Below are positions 1-6,811 of a stretch of 21,487 bases of DNA, piece by piece (within the stretch, counting starts at the first letter, position 1; each line of letters starts with the position of its first letter). The stretch is taken from positions 1-21,487 of the IMG/VR virus record IMGVR_UViG_3300029989_000172; one strand, given 5' to 3'. The notes under the pieces are model-generated. The model was not told the origin of the DNA and searched no databases. It worked only from the letters and a program-made list of their open reading frames with translations. Position numbers and translations under genes: made by a program. This stretch comes from a virus.

Positions 1-1
1 G

Positions 2-100
2 TACGTAAGTGGTACTTGGGTTGATGGCGAAGTAATTCAAGCTATGACGTGTGATCGTTTCATAGAAGTGTTAAAACAATTAGGAATTATTAAATTATAA
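2..100 (+). CDS. C-terminal end of an unknown protein (partial)
   Basis: An open frame enters from the left edge and stops at TAA 98-100, giving the last 32 residues of a protein that ends in IEVLKQLGIIKL. The fragment is too short to assign to a family. It sits 4 bp upstream of the DNA ligase start with no room for a promoter, so the two genes are probably co-transcribed. Confidence 0.6.
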   Translation, partial: YVSGTWVDGEVIQAMTCDRFIEVLKQLGIIKL

Positions 101-104
101 AAAT

Positions 105-1475
105 ATGAGCATTAAAAAGATTTTCGACAAAATTGCGAATGAATCGAGTACCAATGAAAAAATGGCGATTCTATCCAGATACAAAGACAATGAACTCTTA
201 GTAAAGGTTCTGTATGCGGCTTGCTCTAAAAGAGTTAAGTACTACATCAAACAATTACCACTTTATGAGAAATCGAGTACAACGTTTGATCTCGATTGGG
301 CTTTAAATCAACTACCAGCTTTAAGCAATCGTGAAGTCACAGGCTATGCCGCACATCAATATTTGATGAAGATACTCACGCAACTTCAACCAGACGATGC
401 ATACATTATTGAGCGAATCATCGACAAGGACTGTAAGATCGGCATTGGCACACGCAATATCAATAAAGTTATCCCAAACCTGATTGAGAAAACAGGCTAC
501 ATGGGCTGCAAACCTTACTCAAAGGAAGGCCTAATTAAATTATTAGCTAAAGGCGATTGTGTTAGCCAAGAGAAGATGGATGGCAGATATATGAATTGTA
601 TAATTCAGGGCGGCGAATTAGCAAATGAATCCAGACAAGGTGAACCAACTATTTTAGAAAATCCATTATTCTTTTCAGAATTAATTAAGTTAAAGGATTG
701 TGTTCTAAATGGTGAGCTAACAATGGGTGGGGAAATATCACGATTCGAAGCAAATGGTATTATAGCCTCACTGATAAGCATTTCAACTAAGAAGCTTGCA
801 GGCGATGATGTTACAAAAGAGGTGGTAAAGTTTGAGCTAAAGCATATGGATTACTATGAAGCATTGAAGTTGGTAAAATACACTACTTGGGATATTCTTA
901 CCATTGACGAATACTTCTCACGAAAATGCGTCAGACCCTACAAAGTTAGATTTGCTGAATTAGAGGAAACTTTGAAAGGATTCAAGATGATCTCAATTGT
1001 CGAAACAAGACAGATAAAAAACATTGAAGATGCTATGGATCATTTCAAAGAAATTGTGACAAGAAATGGCGAAGGAACGGTCGTAAAATCCTTAGAGGGC
1101 GTCTGGATGGATGGTAAACCAATTTGGCAGCAAAAAATAAAAAAAGAGGTAAATCTTGATCTTAGAATCACAGGTTTTAATTACGGGACTGGTAAAAATT
1201 CAGAGCTAATTTCGAGTGTCAATGTCGAATCAGAAGACGGATTATTAAAAACCTCACCGACAGGACTTGATGAAGATGAAATGGCTTATGTTACAGTAAA
1301 TCAGGATATATTGCTAAATACAATTCTTGAAGTTAAATGCTCTGGTTTATCACAAGACAATAAAGGTAATTATTCTGTGTTACATCCAGTATATAAAATA
1401 CGCCGAAGTGATAAAAATTCAGCCAATACCTTGGCTGAATGTATTGAAATTGATAAATCATGTTTATCGTTATAA
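105..1475 (+). CDS. lig: ATP-dependent DNA ligase, T4 gp30-like
   Basis: Seals nicks in duplex DNA using ATP, through a lysyl-AMP enzyme intermediate, during phage replication and repair. The nucleotidyltransferase motifs are visible in order: motif I K157-M-D-G160 with the adenylated lysine, a motif III-like NGEL at 202-205, motif IV EGTVVK at 323-328 and motif V WQQKIK at 341-346. The active-site lysine lies almost where it does in T4 ligase (K159), after a similar helical N-terminal region, and the length (456 aa) is close to T4 gp30 (487 aa). The C-terminal ~100 residues would be the OB-fold domain. No promoter element of the type used downstream is present before it. Its last 6 bp overlap the end of the convergent homing endonuclease gene, so that cassette lies immediately behind the ligase. 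The family call is firm; T4-like rather than another viral ligase is judged by eye. Confidence 0.93.
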   Translation: MSIKKIFDKIANESSTNEKMAILSRYKDNELLVKVLYAACSKRVKYYIKQLPLYEKSSTTFDLDWALNQLPALSNREVTGYAAHQYLMKILTQLQPDDAYIIERIIDKDCKIGIGTRNINKVIPNLIEKTGYMGCKPYSKEGLIKLLAKGDCVSQEKMDGRYMNCIIQGGELANESRQGEPTILENPLFFSELIKLKDCVLNGELTMGGEISRFEANGIIASLISISTKKLAGDDVTKEVVKFELKHMDYYEALKLVKYTTWDILTIDEYFSRKCVRPYKVRFAELEETLKGFKMISIVETRQIKNIEDAMDHFKEIVTRNGEGTVVKSLEGVWMDGKPIWQQKIKKEVNLDLRITGFNYGTGKNSELISSVNVESEDGLLKTSPTGLDEDEMAYVTVNQDILLNTILEVKCSGLSQDNKGNYSVLHPVYKIRRSDKNSANTLAECIEIDKSCLSL

Positions 1476-2234
1476 CTTAAGAGCATACCAACCGACATAT
1501 TCTCCAAATCTGTTTAACACCTCCCTTTTCATATTTTTATATGCGTATATAGGCTTACCATTATTGTATGATGATTTTCTAAGAGCAATCAATGGTAAGC
1601 CTAAATTTTTACATGTAGGTTCAAAGTTACCATTGCATTCAACGACTATATTGCCAAGATTATCATAGATATTAATTCTTATTGCTGCTGGATTTTTTGA
1701 TCCTGAAAATCTTTTTAACATACGTTTAGACATTTTATCACAATTTTCATTTGATAGTTTTACGCCTATACGCCCTTTTGCCGCATTTATGTTATGCTCA
1801 GCTGACTTAGGTATGCCTTTTAAGGCTACTGAATGTTTTAGTTTTGTTGCATCACTTTGTTTAACGCCAAGTTTTGCTTGCCTCATTTTTTCTCTCGAAG
1901 CATCTGACAGAACATATTCACTACGATAGCCTCCGCCTACAGTCATATTATATCCATTTACATATGTGCTATAATAATTAACATAAAATATTTCACGAGC
2001 ATTAGCTTCTTTTAAAGACATTATATCTTTCTCCAATATTTCCTCATTAAAGTTTTCAATACCATATTTTCTGATAGCTTGATGAAATTGATATTGCGAA
2101 TTTTTTGAAACAGAATATAAATGATCATATTTTCGCAATTCCAAACCTCGGCAAGTAAGTCCTATATATGATTTGCCATTTAATTTATTTGTAAATTTAT
2201 ATATTAAGTATATTTTATTTACGATTCTTTTCAT
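1470..2234 (-). CDS. GIY-YIG homing endonuclease with NUMOD3-like repeats
   Basis: A site-specific DNA endonuclease of the free-standing phage type, which promotes its own spread by cutting genomes that lack it. The N-terminal nuclease domain shows L10-I-Y12 and Y23-I-G25 (the GIY and YIG motifs), basic residues R29/R34 for the catalytic arginine, and a probable metal-binding glutamate at E81 in REIFYVNYY. Residues ~109-150 hold NUMOD3-like DNA-binding repeats (DASREKMRQAKLG, then related segments). The C-terminal part ends in VGWYALKL. At 254 aa it is a normal size for the family. It runs against all its neighbours: its stop overlaps the ligase end by 6 bp and its start overlaps the RHH gene by 20 bp, so it is translated from the same minus-strand message as that regulator. 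The opposite orientation suggests an inserted mobile cassette. Confidence 0.9.
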   Translation of the reverse strand: MKRIVNKIYLIYKFTNKLNGKSYIGLTCRGLELRKYDHLYSVSKNSQYQFHQAIRKYGIENFNEEILEKDIMSLKEANAREIFYVNYYSTYVNGYNMTVGGGYRSEYVLSDASREKMRQAKLGVKQSDATKLKHSVALKGIPKSAEHNINAAKGRIGVKLSNENCDKMSKRMLKRFSGSKNPAAIRINIYDNLGNIVVECNGNFEPTCKNLGLPLIALRKSSYNNGKPIYAYKNMKREVLNRFGEYVGWYALKL

Positions 2235-2373
2235 TTGCGATTATCATTATAATTTCTTCAATAAATTTTGATTTGTTATTCGTCAATTTTTCTAAAACTA
2301 TATTCGACTCTCTGGATATAGTTATGCTTAATTTTATTTTCTTATCCTGTTCGGTCAATCTTGGTCTACTCAT
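2215..2373 (-). CDS. Small ribbon-helix-helix DNA-binding protein
   Basis: A 52-residue protein starting MSRPRLTEQDKK, followed by a beta strand (KLSITIS) and two helices (SNIVLEKL, SKFIEEII). This is the layout of MetJ/Arc-type RHH repressors, which bind palindromic operators as dimers. A longer ORF upstream to 2451 exists, but it would run through the palindrome and the promoter region, so the ATG at 2373 is preferred. The 3' end overlaps the GIY-YIG gene by 20 bp, so the two genes form one operon. A perfect 20-bp palindrome lies 33 bp upstream of the start. The likely role, inferred only, is repression of its own operon and hence of the endonuclease. AATATTTG at 2400-2393 on this strand is one mismatch from the Bacteroidota -7 consensus TAnnTTTG. 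Confidence 0.8.
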   Translation of the reverse strand: MSRPRLTEQDKKIKLSITISRESNIVLEKLTNNKSKFIEEIIMIIANEKNRK

Positions 2374-2406
2374 ATCGTTTAATATAAATACGCAAATATT
2401 AATTTT

Positions 2407-2426
2407 AATCGCATTTAAATGCGATT
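2407..2426. promoter_or_regulatory. Perfect 20-bp palindrome, candidate RHH operator
   Basis: AATCGCATTTAAATGCGATT is identical to its own reverse complement. It lies between the divergent RHH gene (start 2373, minus strand) and the + strand promoter element at 2429, with only 2 bp to the latter. On the minus strand it covers the place where a -33 element would sit for AATATTTG at 2400-2393. Overlap with one promoter and contact with the other is the classic position of an operator. Binding by the RHH protein is inferred. Confidence 0.6.
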
Positions 2427-2428
2427 TT

Positions 2429-2458
2429 TTGTAACATTTATTATTTTTCATCGTATAA
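2429..2458 (+). promoter_or_regulatory. Bipartite phage promoter element, copy 1
   Basis: TTGTAACATTTAT followed by CGTATAA, with G 2431 and C 2452 spaced 21 nt as in all other copies. The second box is 26 nt before an ATG at 2478. It carries the A variant after TGTAAC. It abuts the palindrome at 2407-2426, so this copy alone may be subject to the RHH regulator. Confidence 0.7.
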
Positions 2459-2532
2459 TCAAGAAATAAATAAATTAATGGATAATATATACGAATTAAA
2501 AGGGCTTACCACTTGAGCTAAAAGGATTAAAG

Positions 2533-2718
2533 GTGTACAACGTTTCAACTGGCGAAGGAAGCTATGTTAAAGTGGCTGTCTTAAATAACAGTGTGGTTTC
2601 AGGCACATATAGCGTTGGCAAATTTGAAGAGACGACGATTGTTGTCAATGACATAAAAAAGGCTCTGCCAGAATTATTTACGGCAAGGAAGTTCTATTCG
2701 AAAATGATTCAATTATAA
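2533..2718 (+). CDS. Small unknown protein, 5' end probably frameshifted
   Basis: The open frame encodes 61 residues from a GTG at 2533. The upstream promoter element points instead to the ATG at 2478, whose frame stops after 12 codons (MDNIYELKGLTT, TGA 2514-2516). Removing one base near the AAAAGGG run at 2498-2504 would join the two frames into about 80 residues, with ELKGLPLELKGLKVYN across the junction. The gene is therefore either broken by a one-base insertion, read by +1 frameshifting, affected by a sequence error, or started internally at GTG. No family recognised. It is the first gene of the unit under promoter copy 1, 20 bp before the next gene. Confidence 0.5.
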   Translation: MYNVSTGEGSYVKVAVLNNSVVSGTYSVGKFEETTIVVNDIKKALPELFTARKFYSKMIQL

Positions 2719-2738
2719 TTCGAATAAAAATTAAAACA

Positions 2739-3122
2739 ATGATAACAGAAGAAGAAAAAAAAGAAATCGAAGGCTTTGATGAAGCTATGTCATATTTTTT
2801 CATTGACGCCATTGGCGGTTATATCTGGCGTACCAATCACGATATAAGTCATGGTAGATATGAAATGACTCCCGAAATAAATACGAATCTTTCAGAAATG
2901 TCTGAAAAGCTGCAGTATTGTGTTAAGCAATTGAGTAGATTTGGCGTAGACCCAGAGTCAACAACGGATAGGGTTGACGGCGAATACTGGAAATGGTTTC
3001 GTTATTGGGATAGCTGGAAAAATGATATGTCTGATGAAGAATGGGAAATCTTTGACAGAAAAATGTGCAACAATGAAGATTTGTCTGATTTATTGCCTAA
3101 AACCAAATGGAATGATAAATAG
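2739..3122 (+). CDS. Unknown acidic phage protein, 127 aa
   Basis: No family recognised. The protein is acidic and rich in aromatic residues, with a Trp-rich stretch (YWKWFRYWDSWKND) at ~103-116 just before MSDEEWEIFD. It has no signal peptide or membrane segment. It is the second gene of the unit under promoter copy 1 and begins 20 bp after the previous stop, with A-rich sequence but no Shine-Dalgarno before the ATG. It is probably a cytoplasmic accessory protein. Confidence 0.75.
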   Translation: MITEEEKKEIEGFDEAMSYFFIDAIGGYIWRTNHDISHGRYEMTPEINTNLSEMSEKLQYCVKQLSRFGVDPESTTDRVDGEYWKWFRYWDSWKNDMSDEEWEIFDRKMCNNEDLSDLLPKTKWNDK

Positions 3123-3132
3123 TGCCATTTAT

Positions 3133-3162
3133 TTGTAACATTTTGAAAAGCTTAACGTATAA
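3133..3162 (+). promoter_or_regulatory. Bipartite phage promoter element, copy 2
   Basis: TTGTAACATTTTG followed by CGTATAA; G 3135 and C 3156 are 21 nt apart. The second box is 36 nt before the ATG at 3192. Confidence 0.75.
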
Positions 3163-3191
3163 GCAAATATAAACAATAAAATTATTTAACA

Positions 3192-3809
3192 ATGATTAAA
3201 CGTAATGAAAGTTTCTACAAAATCGCTGACTTAGTTTATGCGGTTAAAGAAGGGTGCGACAGAAATCCAGCCGTTCGTGATATGGTTTTCACGAAAAAAA
3301 ATAACAAAGGCAAAATCGTAAGGATTTCGGAATTTTTTGGTGTTGGCAGTATGGTGAATCACATCCGATTCGCTGAATTCGGATGGATTAAATATGTCGA
3401 TGCCACTCAGAAGAAAAACAAAAAAGCACTAATTCAATGGTGCGGCGGCGAAATAACAGAGGGCAATATTGAATATTTCGTTTCGAAAATCAAAACTGTT
3501 GTCGCTGAGTATAATGATGCCTCACGCAAAAATATTGCAAAAAAAGCAAATGCAGCACAGGGCGAATTGGCTTTCGATAGCGTTATCGAAAAAGAAGTTA
3601 AGGTAGTTAAAGCTGAAATCGCTGAGCTTGATGTTGATTCTGATGAAAGTCAGGTAAACGATCAGGCGACTTACGCCGACGAACTCAAACCAAATCGTGC
3701 TGATTTGGAACGCAATTTCATACAGTCCATCGTCGATCTGAAAAAGGCTAAAGCCAATAAATTACTTGCAGAGGCGGCAATTTTTGAATACGAGAAAGCA
3801 AAGGTTTAA
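3192..3809 (+). CDS. Unknown protein, 205 aa, with helical C-terminal tail
   Basis: No family recognised. The N-terminal ~120 residues look globular and mixed (IADLVYAVKEGCDRNPAVRD, then FGVGSMVNHIRFAEFGWIKY). The last ~80 residues are charged and likely helical or coiled-coil, with an acidic linker DVDSDESQ and a final stretch rich in Ala, Lys and Glu. It is the only gene under promoter copy 2 and is followed by a hairpin with a T-run, so it seems to be transcribed alone. A DNA- or RNA-binding role is possible but not shown by any motif. Confidence 0.8.
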   Translation: MIKRNESFYKIADLVYAVKEGCDRNPAVRDMVFTKKNNKGKIVRISEFFGVGSMVNHIRFAEFGWIKYVDATQKKNKKALIQWCGGEITEGNIEYFVSKIKTVVAEYNDASRKNIAKKANAAQGELAFDSVIEKEVKVVKAEIAELDVDSDESQVNDQATYADELKPNRADLERNFIQSIVDLKKAKANKLLAEAAIFEYEKAKV

Positions 3810-3833
3810 GCACCGATTTGCTTCTAAATAGTT

Positions 3834-3876
3834 AAGGTTACAGGAAATATTCGTTATTTTTTGTAACCTTTTTTCA
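3834..3876 (+). terminator. Inverted repeat with T-run; contains a half promoter element
   Basis: AAGGTTACA (3834-3842) pairs perfectly with TGTAACCTT (3862-3870) around a 19-nt loop and is followed by TTTT, so transcripts of the 3192 gene could end here. The 3' arm is the first box of the recurrent promoter element, but 21 nt further on there is no CGTATAA. The loop contains GAAATATTC, shared with the similar hairpin at 20345. Confidence 0.5.
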
Positions 3877-3883
3877 TTTATAC

Positions 3884-3914
3884 TTGCATCAATGAATTAT
3901 TATTCATATTTTTG
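3884..3914 (+). promoter_or_regulatory. Bacteroidota-type promoter for the second homing endonuclease
   Basis: TTG (3884-3886), a 20-bp spacer and TATTTTTG (3907-3914) match the Bacteroidota primary sigma consensus (TTTG / TAnnTTTG), missing only one T in the first box. The second box ends 21 bp before the ATG at 3936. No other gene start here has both a good TAnnTTTG and a spaced TTG that I noticed. Confidence 0.5.
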
Positions 3915-3935
3915 CATAAATAAATCTAATACATA

Positions 3936-4826
3936 ATGGCTGAAAATATTATTTACGGCGTAAAGACAGGCGACAAATATCATTACATTGGAAAGACCAG
4001 TAAAAAGGTAAATGCTGATGGCGATCTAAAGAGGTCGAAAATTCAAACATTATATCATAAGGACAGTATTCGTAAAATATTTGAAGATAATACTTTTATT
4101 GATATCGAGCCTTTATCTGTTGTCGCTGACGACGAGTGGTTTGACGAGAAGCTATCGCAAGTTGTAAAAAAATATAACGAAAAAAATCCTCTGGTAAATG
4201 CACAATGGATGCTAGACGGTAAACGTGGCTTTTGGGACGGTACGCAAGGCTATTGGGTAGGTAAGACACGTGACGCAAATACGTTGCTTAAACTGTCTGA
4301 AAGTAAGTATAAACAGGCTGTACAATACGATATTAATGGCTGTCAGATTAAAATATGGAATTCGATAAAAGAAGCCGCAACTAAAGTCTTTAAAGATTAT
4401 AAAATTATTAAAGGCTCAGGCTGTTCTTTATTATATTCAATACTTTCCAGTGCAACATTGAAAACAAGATTGCGACATGGCTCATATTGGTTTGGAAGTG
4501 ACGAGTTGATAGAGTTGTTCGGCGTTATTCCAACAAAACTAAAGTTTGATTCCATACGAGAACATGAAAAACAGAAACGAAGGGATAATCATAAAGTCTA
4601 TGAAAAAATTGTGTGTAGCATGTACACTGTGAATCAATTCAATATAAAAGGGGAGCTTATCAATAAATTTGCTAATATTTATGAGGCGTCCTATCTATTA
4701 AATTTGTCAGTCAAGCAAATAAGAACTATATGTAGAGGCGAAAAAGTGTTTACACGTGTGTTTTTAAAATATGGCGAAAAAACTAAACAGCCAATCAACC
4801 AAGAAAAACTATGGAAAGTTTCTTAA
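3936..4826 (+). CDS. GIY-YIG-like homing endonuclease with two NUMOD1-like domains
   Basis: Probable DNA endonuclease of a selfish free-standing type. The N-terminus has I6-Y7-G8 and Y17-I-G19 in the sense of GIY-YIG (IIYGVK, then YHYIGKTS), although the spacing is short and the domain is divergent. Residues ~125-150 match the NUMOD1 helix-turn-helix pattern (AVQYDINGCQIKIWNSIKEA). A second NUMOD1-like unit lies at ~231-270 (VNQFNIKGELINKF, then SVKQIRTICRGE). Such domains give site specificity in phage homing enzymes. At 296 aa it fits the family. It is preceded by a host-type promoter rather than the common phage element, and sits alone between two transcription units, which supports an insertion. 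Whether the nuclease domain is still active cannot be judged. Confidence 0.75.
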   Translation: MAENIIYGVKTGDKYHYIGKTSKKVNADGDLKRSKIQTLYHKDSIRKIFEDNTFIDIEPLSVVADDEWFDEKLSQVVKKYNEKNPLVNAQWMLDGKRGFWDGTQGYWVGKTRDANTLLKLSESKYKQAVQYDINGCQIKIWNSIKEAATKVFKDYKIIKGSGCSLLYSILSSATLKTRLRHGSYWFGSDELIELFGVIPTKLKFDSIREHEKQKRRDNHKVYEKIVCSMYTVNQFNIKGELINKFANIYEASYLLNLSVKQIRTICRGEKVFTRVFLKYGEKTKQPINQEKLWKVS

Positions 4827-4828
4827 AT

Positions 4829-4858
4829 CTGTAACCTTTTTAAACTTGGCACGTATAA
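4829..4858 (+). promoter_or_regulatory. Bipartite phage promoter element, copy 4
   Basis: CTGTAACCTTTTT followed by CGTATAAGTAATAAA; G 4831 and C 4852 are 21 nt apart. The second box is 24 nt before the ATG at 4876, which decides that start. Confidence 0.75.
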
Positions 4859-4875
4859 GTAATAAATTATTGATC

Positions 4876-5433
4876 ATGAAAATACGTGTTAATTTTAAAG
4901 CTATTGGTTCGATGGGTAGGATTGAACATAAGACTATCTCTTTCACATGTCCAGACTTCAAAGAGATAGTCTATGTGCATTCGGAAAGGCTTAAAGGCAT
5001 TCCATTAACTGTTAATCTAAACACTACTGTAATCTGTCAGGTTGTCGATTGGCTCGACAATATGGATAAGAGGGATATCATGGATGAAAATGATTGGTCT
5101 ATAATTCTCGATTACAATATACTTGCAAGGAGAGTACAATCAAAGAAAAAAAGAGAATTGGCTCTTAGACACAACACCGCTTTTGAATTAGCACAAAGGC
5201 TAATCGTTGATAACGTACCAATGCTAAATGATTTCGAAGTGACTTATAATCGTATGGCTGATACTATCAAAGGCATACCAATTGCAAAACAATTCGAGAT
5301 AGTCTTAAAAGCTATGAACATCGGCATGGAAACTGCCTCTGTTGCTTATCGAAGGATATCTGCCATCTTGAATGACAAGAACCCTGACGATGTTACGCTA
5401 GAACCAAAGAATAAAATTATATCGAAATTGTAA
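4876..5433 (+). CDS. Unknown protein, 185 aa
   Basis: No family recognised. The frame is open from 4771, but the ATG at 4876 (MKIRVNFKAIGS) is chosen because the earlier ones overlap the endonuclease gene and lie upstream of or within the promoter. The first ~70 residues suggest a beta-rich domain (HKTISFTCPDF, VYVHSERLKGIPLTVNLN). The rest is charged and mostly helical (KKKRELALRHNTAFELAQRL). There is no signal peptide or membrane segment. It is the only gene under promoter copy 4, and its TAA stop (5431-5433) is part of the first box of promoter copy 5. Confidence 0.8.
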   Translation: MKIRVNFKAIGSMGRIEHKTISFTCPDFKEIVYVHSERLKGIPLTVNLNTTVICQVVDWLDNMDKRDIMDENDWSIILDYNILARRVQSKKKRELALRHNTAFELAQRLIVDNVPMLNDFEVTYNRMADTIKGIPIAKQFEIVLKAMNIGMETASVAYRRISAILNDKNPDDVTLEPKNKIISKL

Positions 5434-5457
5434 CCTTTCTTGACTTTACGCGTATAA
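5428..5457 (+). promoter_or_regulatory. Bipartite phage promoter element, copy 5
   Basis: TTGTAACCTTTCT followed by CGTATAAACAATAAA; G 5430 and C 5451 are 21 nt apart, and the second box is 24 nt before the ATG at 5475. The TAA in TTGTAAC is the stop codon of the upstream gene. Confidence 0.75.
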
Positions 5458-5474
5458 ACAATAAAATACATATC

Positions 5475-5768
5475 ATGGATAGAATCAACATTTTGAACAA
5501 GCATGGAATGCTTACGGACAAAGATCGGTTAAAGCCTTTCTCTCATAGCTGTAGCTATTTCACATTTGAAACTAATCTGGAATTGTCGATTCCTGTTAAG
5601 GTTACGCCTCATGGCAGACTTGACAAGTATTCAGTGGATTGGTATTCGAGAGACCTTGCTAGCTTCATTTGCTATTGGCAACACTTTGTCATGAAAGACT
5701 TAAATGACTTCTCAGGCTTTGGAAATGTTGTATTCGAATTAGTTGGTTTTGATCTTGTTAATATTTGA
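5475..5768 (+). CDS. Unknown protein, 97 aa
   Basis: No family recognised. Its start at MDRINILNKHGM follows promoter copy 5 at the usual distance. The middle is aromatic-rich (HSCSYFTFETNLELS), without membrane segments or a signal peptide. It is the first gene of the unit and is followed after 4 bp by the interrupted small ORF at 5773. Confidence 0.75.
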   Translation: MDRINILNKHGMLTDKDRLKPFSHSCSYFTFETNLELSIPVKVTPHGRLDKYSVDWYSRDLASFICYWQHFVMKDLNDFSGFGNVVFELVGFDLVNI

Positions 5769-5772
5769 AATT

Positions 5773-6003
5773 ATGAATACTGAGTATATAAAACATCGGA
5801 ACTCGTTGTTACGATCTATCAATACGCTTAGAGGCGTGGTAATTGGTCTGTCCAAATAATCCTTTTTATCAAAAGATGAAAAACTAGCGGCTATGAAAGT
5901 TGTCGATGCTTTCGAAGAACTTCGAATAATCTATAAGAAAGATCGTAAAGAACCCATACCAAAAAAATGCGTATATGGCGATCTCTATGACGCTGACAAC
6001 TAG
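5773..6003 (+). pseudogene. Small unknown gene interrupted by an in-frame TAA
   Basis: From ATG 5773 the frame encodes 28 residues (ending IGLSK) and meets TAA at 5857-5859. The same frame then stays open for 47 more codons (SFLSKDEKLAAMKVV and on, ending YGDLYDADN) to TAG 6001-6003. The downstream part reads like ordinary helical coding sequence, so one nonsense change in a 76-codon gene is the simplest explanation. Alternatives are readthrough of TAA, a sequencing error, or a second start at ATG 5893 giving 36 residues. TAA is the usual stop throughout this window, so reassignment is unlikely. Second gene of the unit under promoter copy 5. Confidence 0.5.
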
Positions 6004-6049
6004 TGTCCTAGATTAATGAACTGTCAAGATTGCGATAAATTTAGATAAG

Positions 6050-6079
6050 TTGTAACATTTTTGATTTTCATACGTATAA
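6050..6079 (+). promoter_or_regulatory. Bipartite phage promoter element, copy 6
   Basis: TTGTAACATTTTT followed by CGTATAAATAATAAA; G 6052 and C 6073 are 21 nt apart. The second box is 24 nt before the ATG at 6097, which identifies the 54-codon gene there as the first of the unit. Confidence 0.75.
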
Positions 6080-6096
6080 ATAATAAATAAGATATC

Positions 6097-6261
6097 ATGG
6101 AAAAGGGTACAGATTTAGTGTCAGTCGATAATGGGGAAATATTTGAAGGCACACGAGACGAATTTGCCAATTGTTTTTTCGATAACTCAACCAACGAGCA
6201 AATCGCCGACTGGTGTTATAGTAATGACTGGAAGCTTGTTATCAACGGTAAAACATTTTAA
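6097..6261 (+). CDS. Small unknown acidic protein, 54 aa
   Basis: A 54-residue frame begins at MEKGTDLVSVDNGE, 24 nt after the second promoter box, and ends at TAA 6259-6261. Residues from ~21 (DEFANCFFDNSTNEQIADWC) have normal protein composition. The competing frame from 6131 reads through the same bases but lacks a start near the promoter. No family recognised. It is followed 1 bp later by the next start. Confidence 0.65.
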   Translation: MEKGTDLVSVDNGEIFEGTRDEFANCFFDNSTNEQIADWCYSNDWKLVINGKTF

Positions 6262-6262
6262 G

Positions 6263-6811
6263 ATGGAAGCAAAAGATATAAATAATGCAAGGAAAAGTTA
6301 TGATGAAGTTCTTAATGAGGTTATTGATGCAAAGTGTTGCAACATGCCACGAACAGGACTATCAGATTTTCGCAGAAAAATAGATTGTATTGATAGATCA
6401 ATTGCGACAACTGCGATGGGTATTGCTGCCGAAAATGCTGAGACTATTATTAAGATCAATAAAGACCTGTCCTCTATGATTGTTGACGGATTTGATTTGC
6501 ATTTCGATGCAGACTCTTTAAGCAAAATGACATGCATGGAGATACTTGCCAGAGTTAAATGGTTCTCAGAATGGTCAAAACGAGTTGTTAATTCTATGGA
6601 TTTAAACCAATCAAGTCAAACTGATAAATTGCTAAACGATATCATTGGCATGGTTAAATATGATGCCGTAAAATTGATAGAAGACGCTGGGTATACATGG
6701 CGTATTACACGTTGTGATAAAAATGATTATATCATAACGTGCGATCTCCACCTGAAAAGGTTTAACCTTGAAATTGATAATGATCTCATAACCAAAACAT
6801 ATTTAGGATGA
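6263..6811 (+). CDS. Unknown helical protein, 182 aa
   Basis: The frame is open from an ATG at 6131, but that stretch overlaps the 54-codon gene. The start is placed at ATG 6263 (MEAKDINNARKSYDEVLNEV), 1 bp after the preceding TAA. The protein is mostly helical and charged, with no membrane segment or recognised motif. C-terminal part: ITRCDKNDYIITCDLHLKRF. Its stop overlaps the next ATG (ATGA junction at 6808), indicating coupled translation in the unit under promoter copy 6. Confidence 0.75.
   Translation: MEAKDINNARKSYDEVLNEVIDAKCCNMPRTGLSDFRRKIDCIDRSIATTAMGIAAENAETIIKINKDLSSMIVDGFDLHFDADSLSKMTCMEILARVKWFSEWSKRVVNSMDLNQSSQTDKLLNDIIGMVKYDAVKLIEDAGYTWRITRCDKNDYIITCDLHLKRFNLEIDNDLITKTYLG

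Noticed and set aside
1327-1668. 113-codon + strand ORF over the ligase end
   Set aside because: It runs through the end of the ligase and antisense to the homing endonuclease, with no start signal of its own.
5857-5859. Stop-codon reassignment of TAA
   Set aside because: TAA ends most genes in the window, and TAG and TGA are also used as stops; a single-gene defect is simpler.
6131-6262. Longer start (ATG 6131) for the gene ending at 6811
   Set aside because: It would overlap the 54-codon frame that begins at the normal distance from promoter copy 6; ATG 6263 directly follows that gene's stop.
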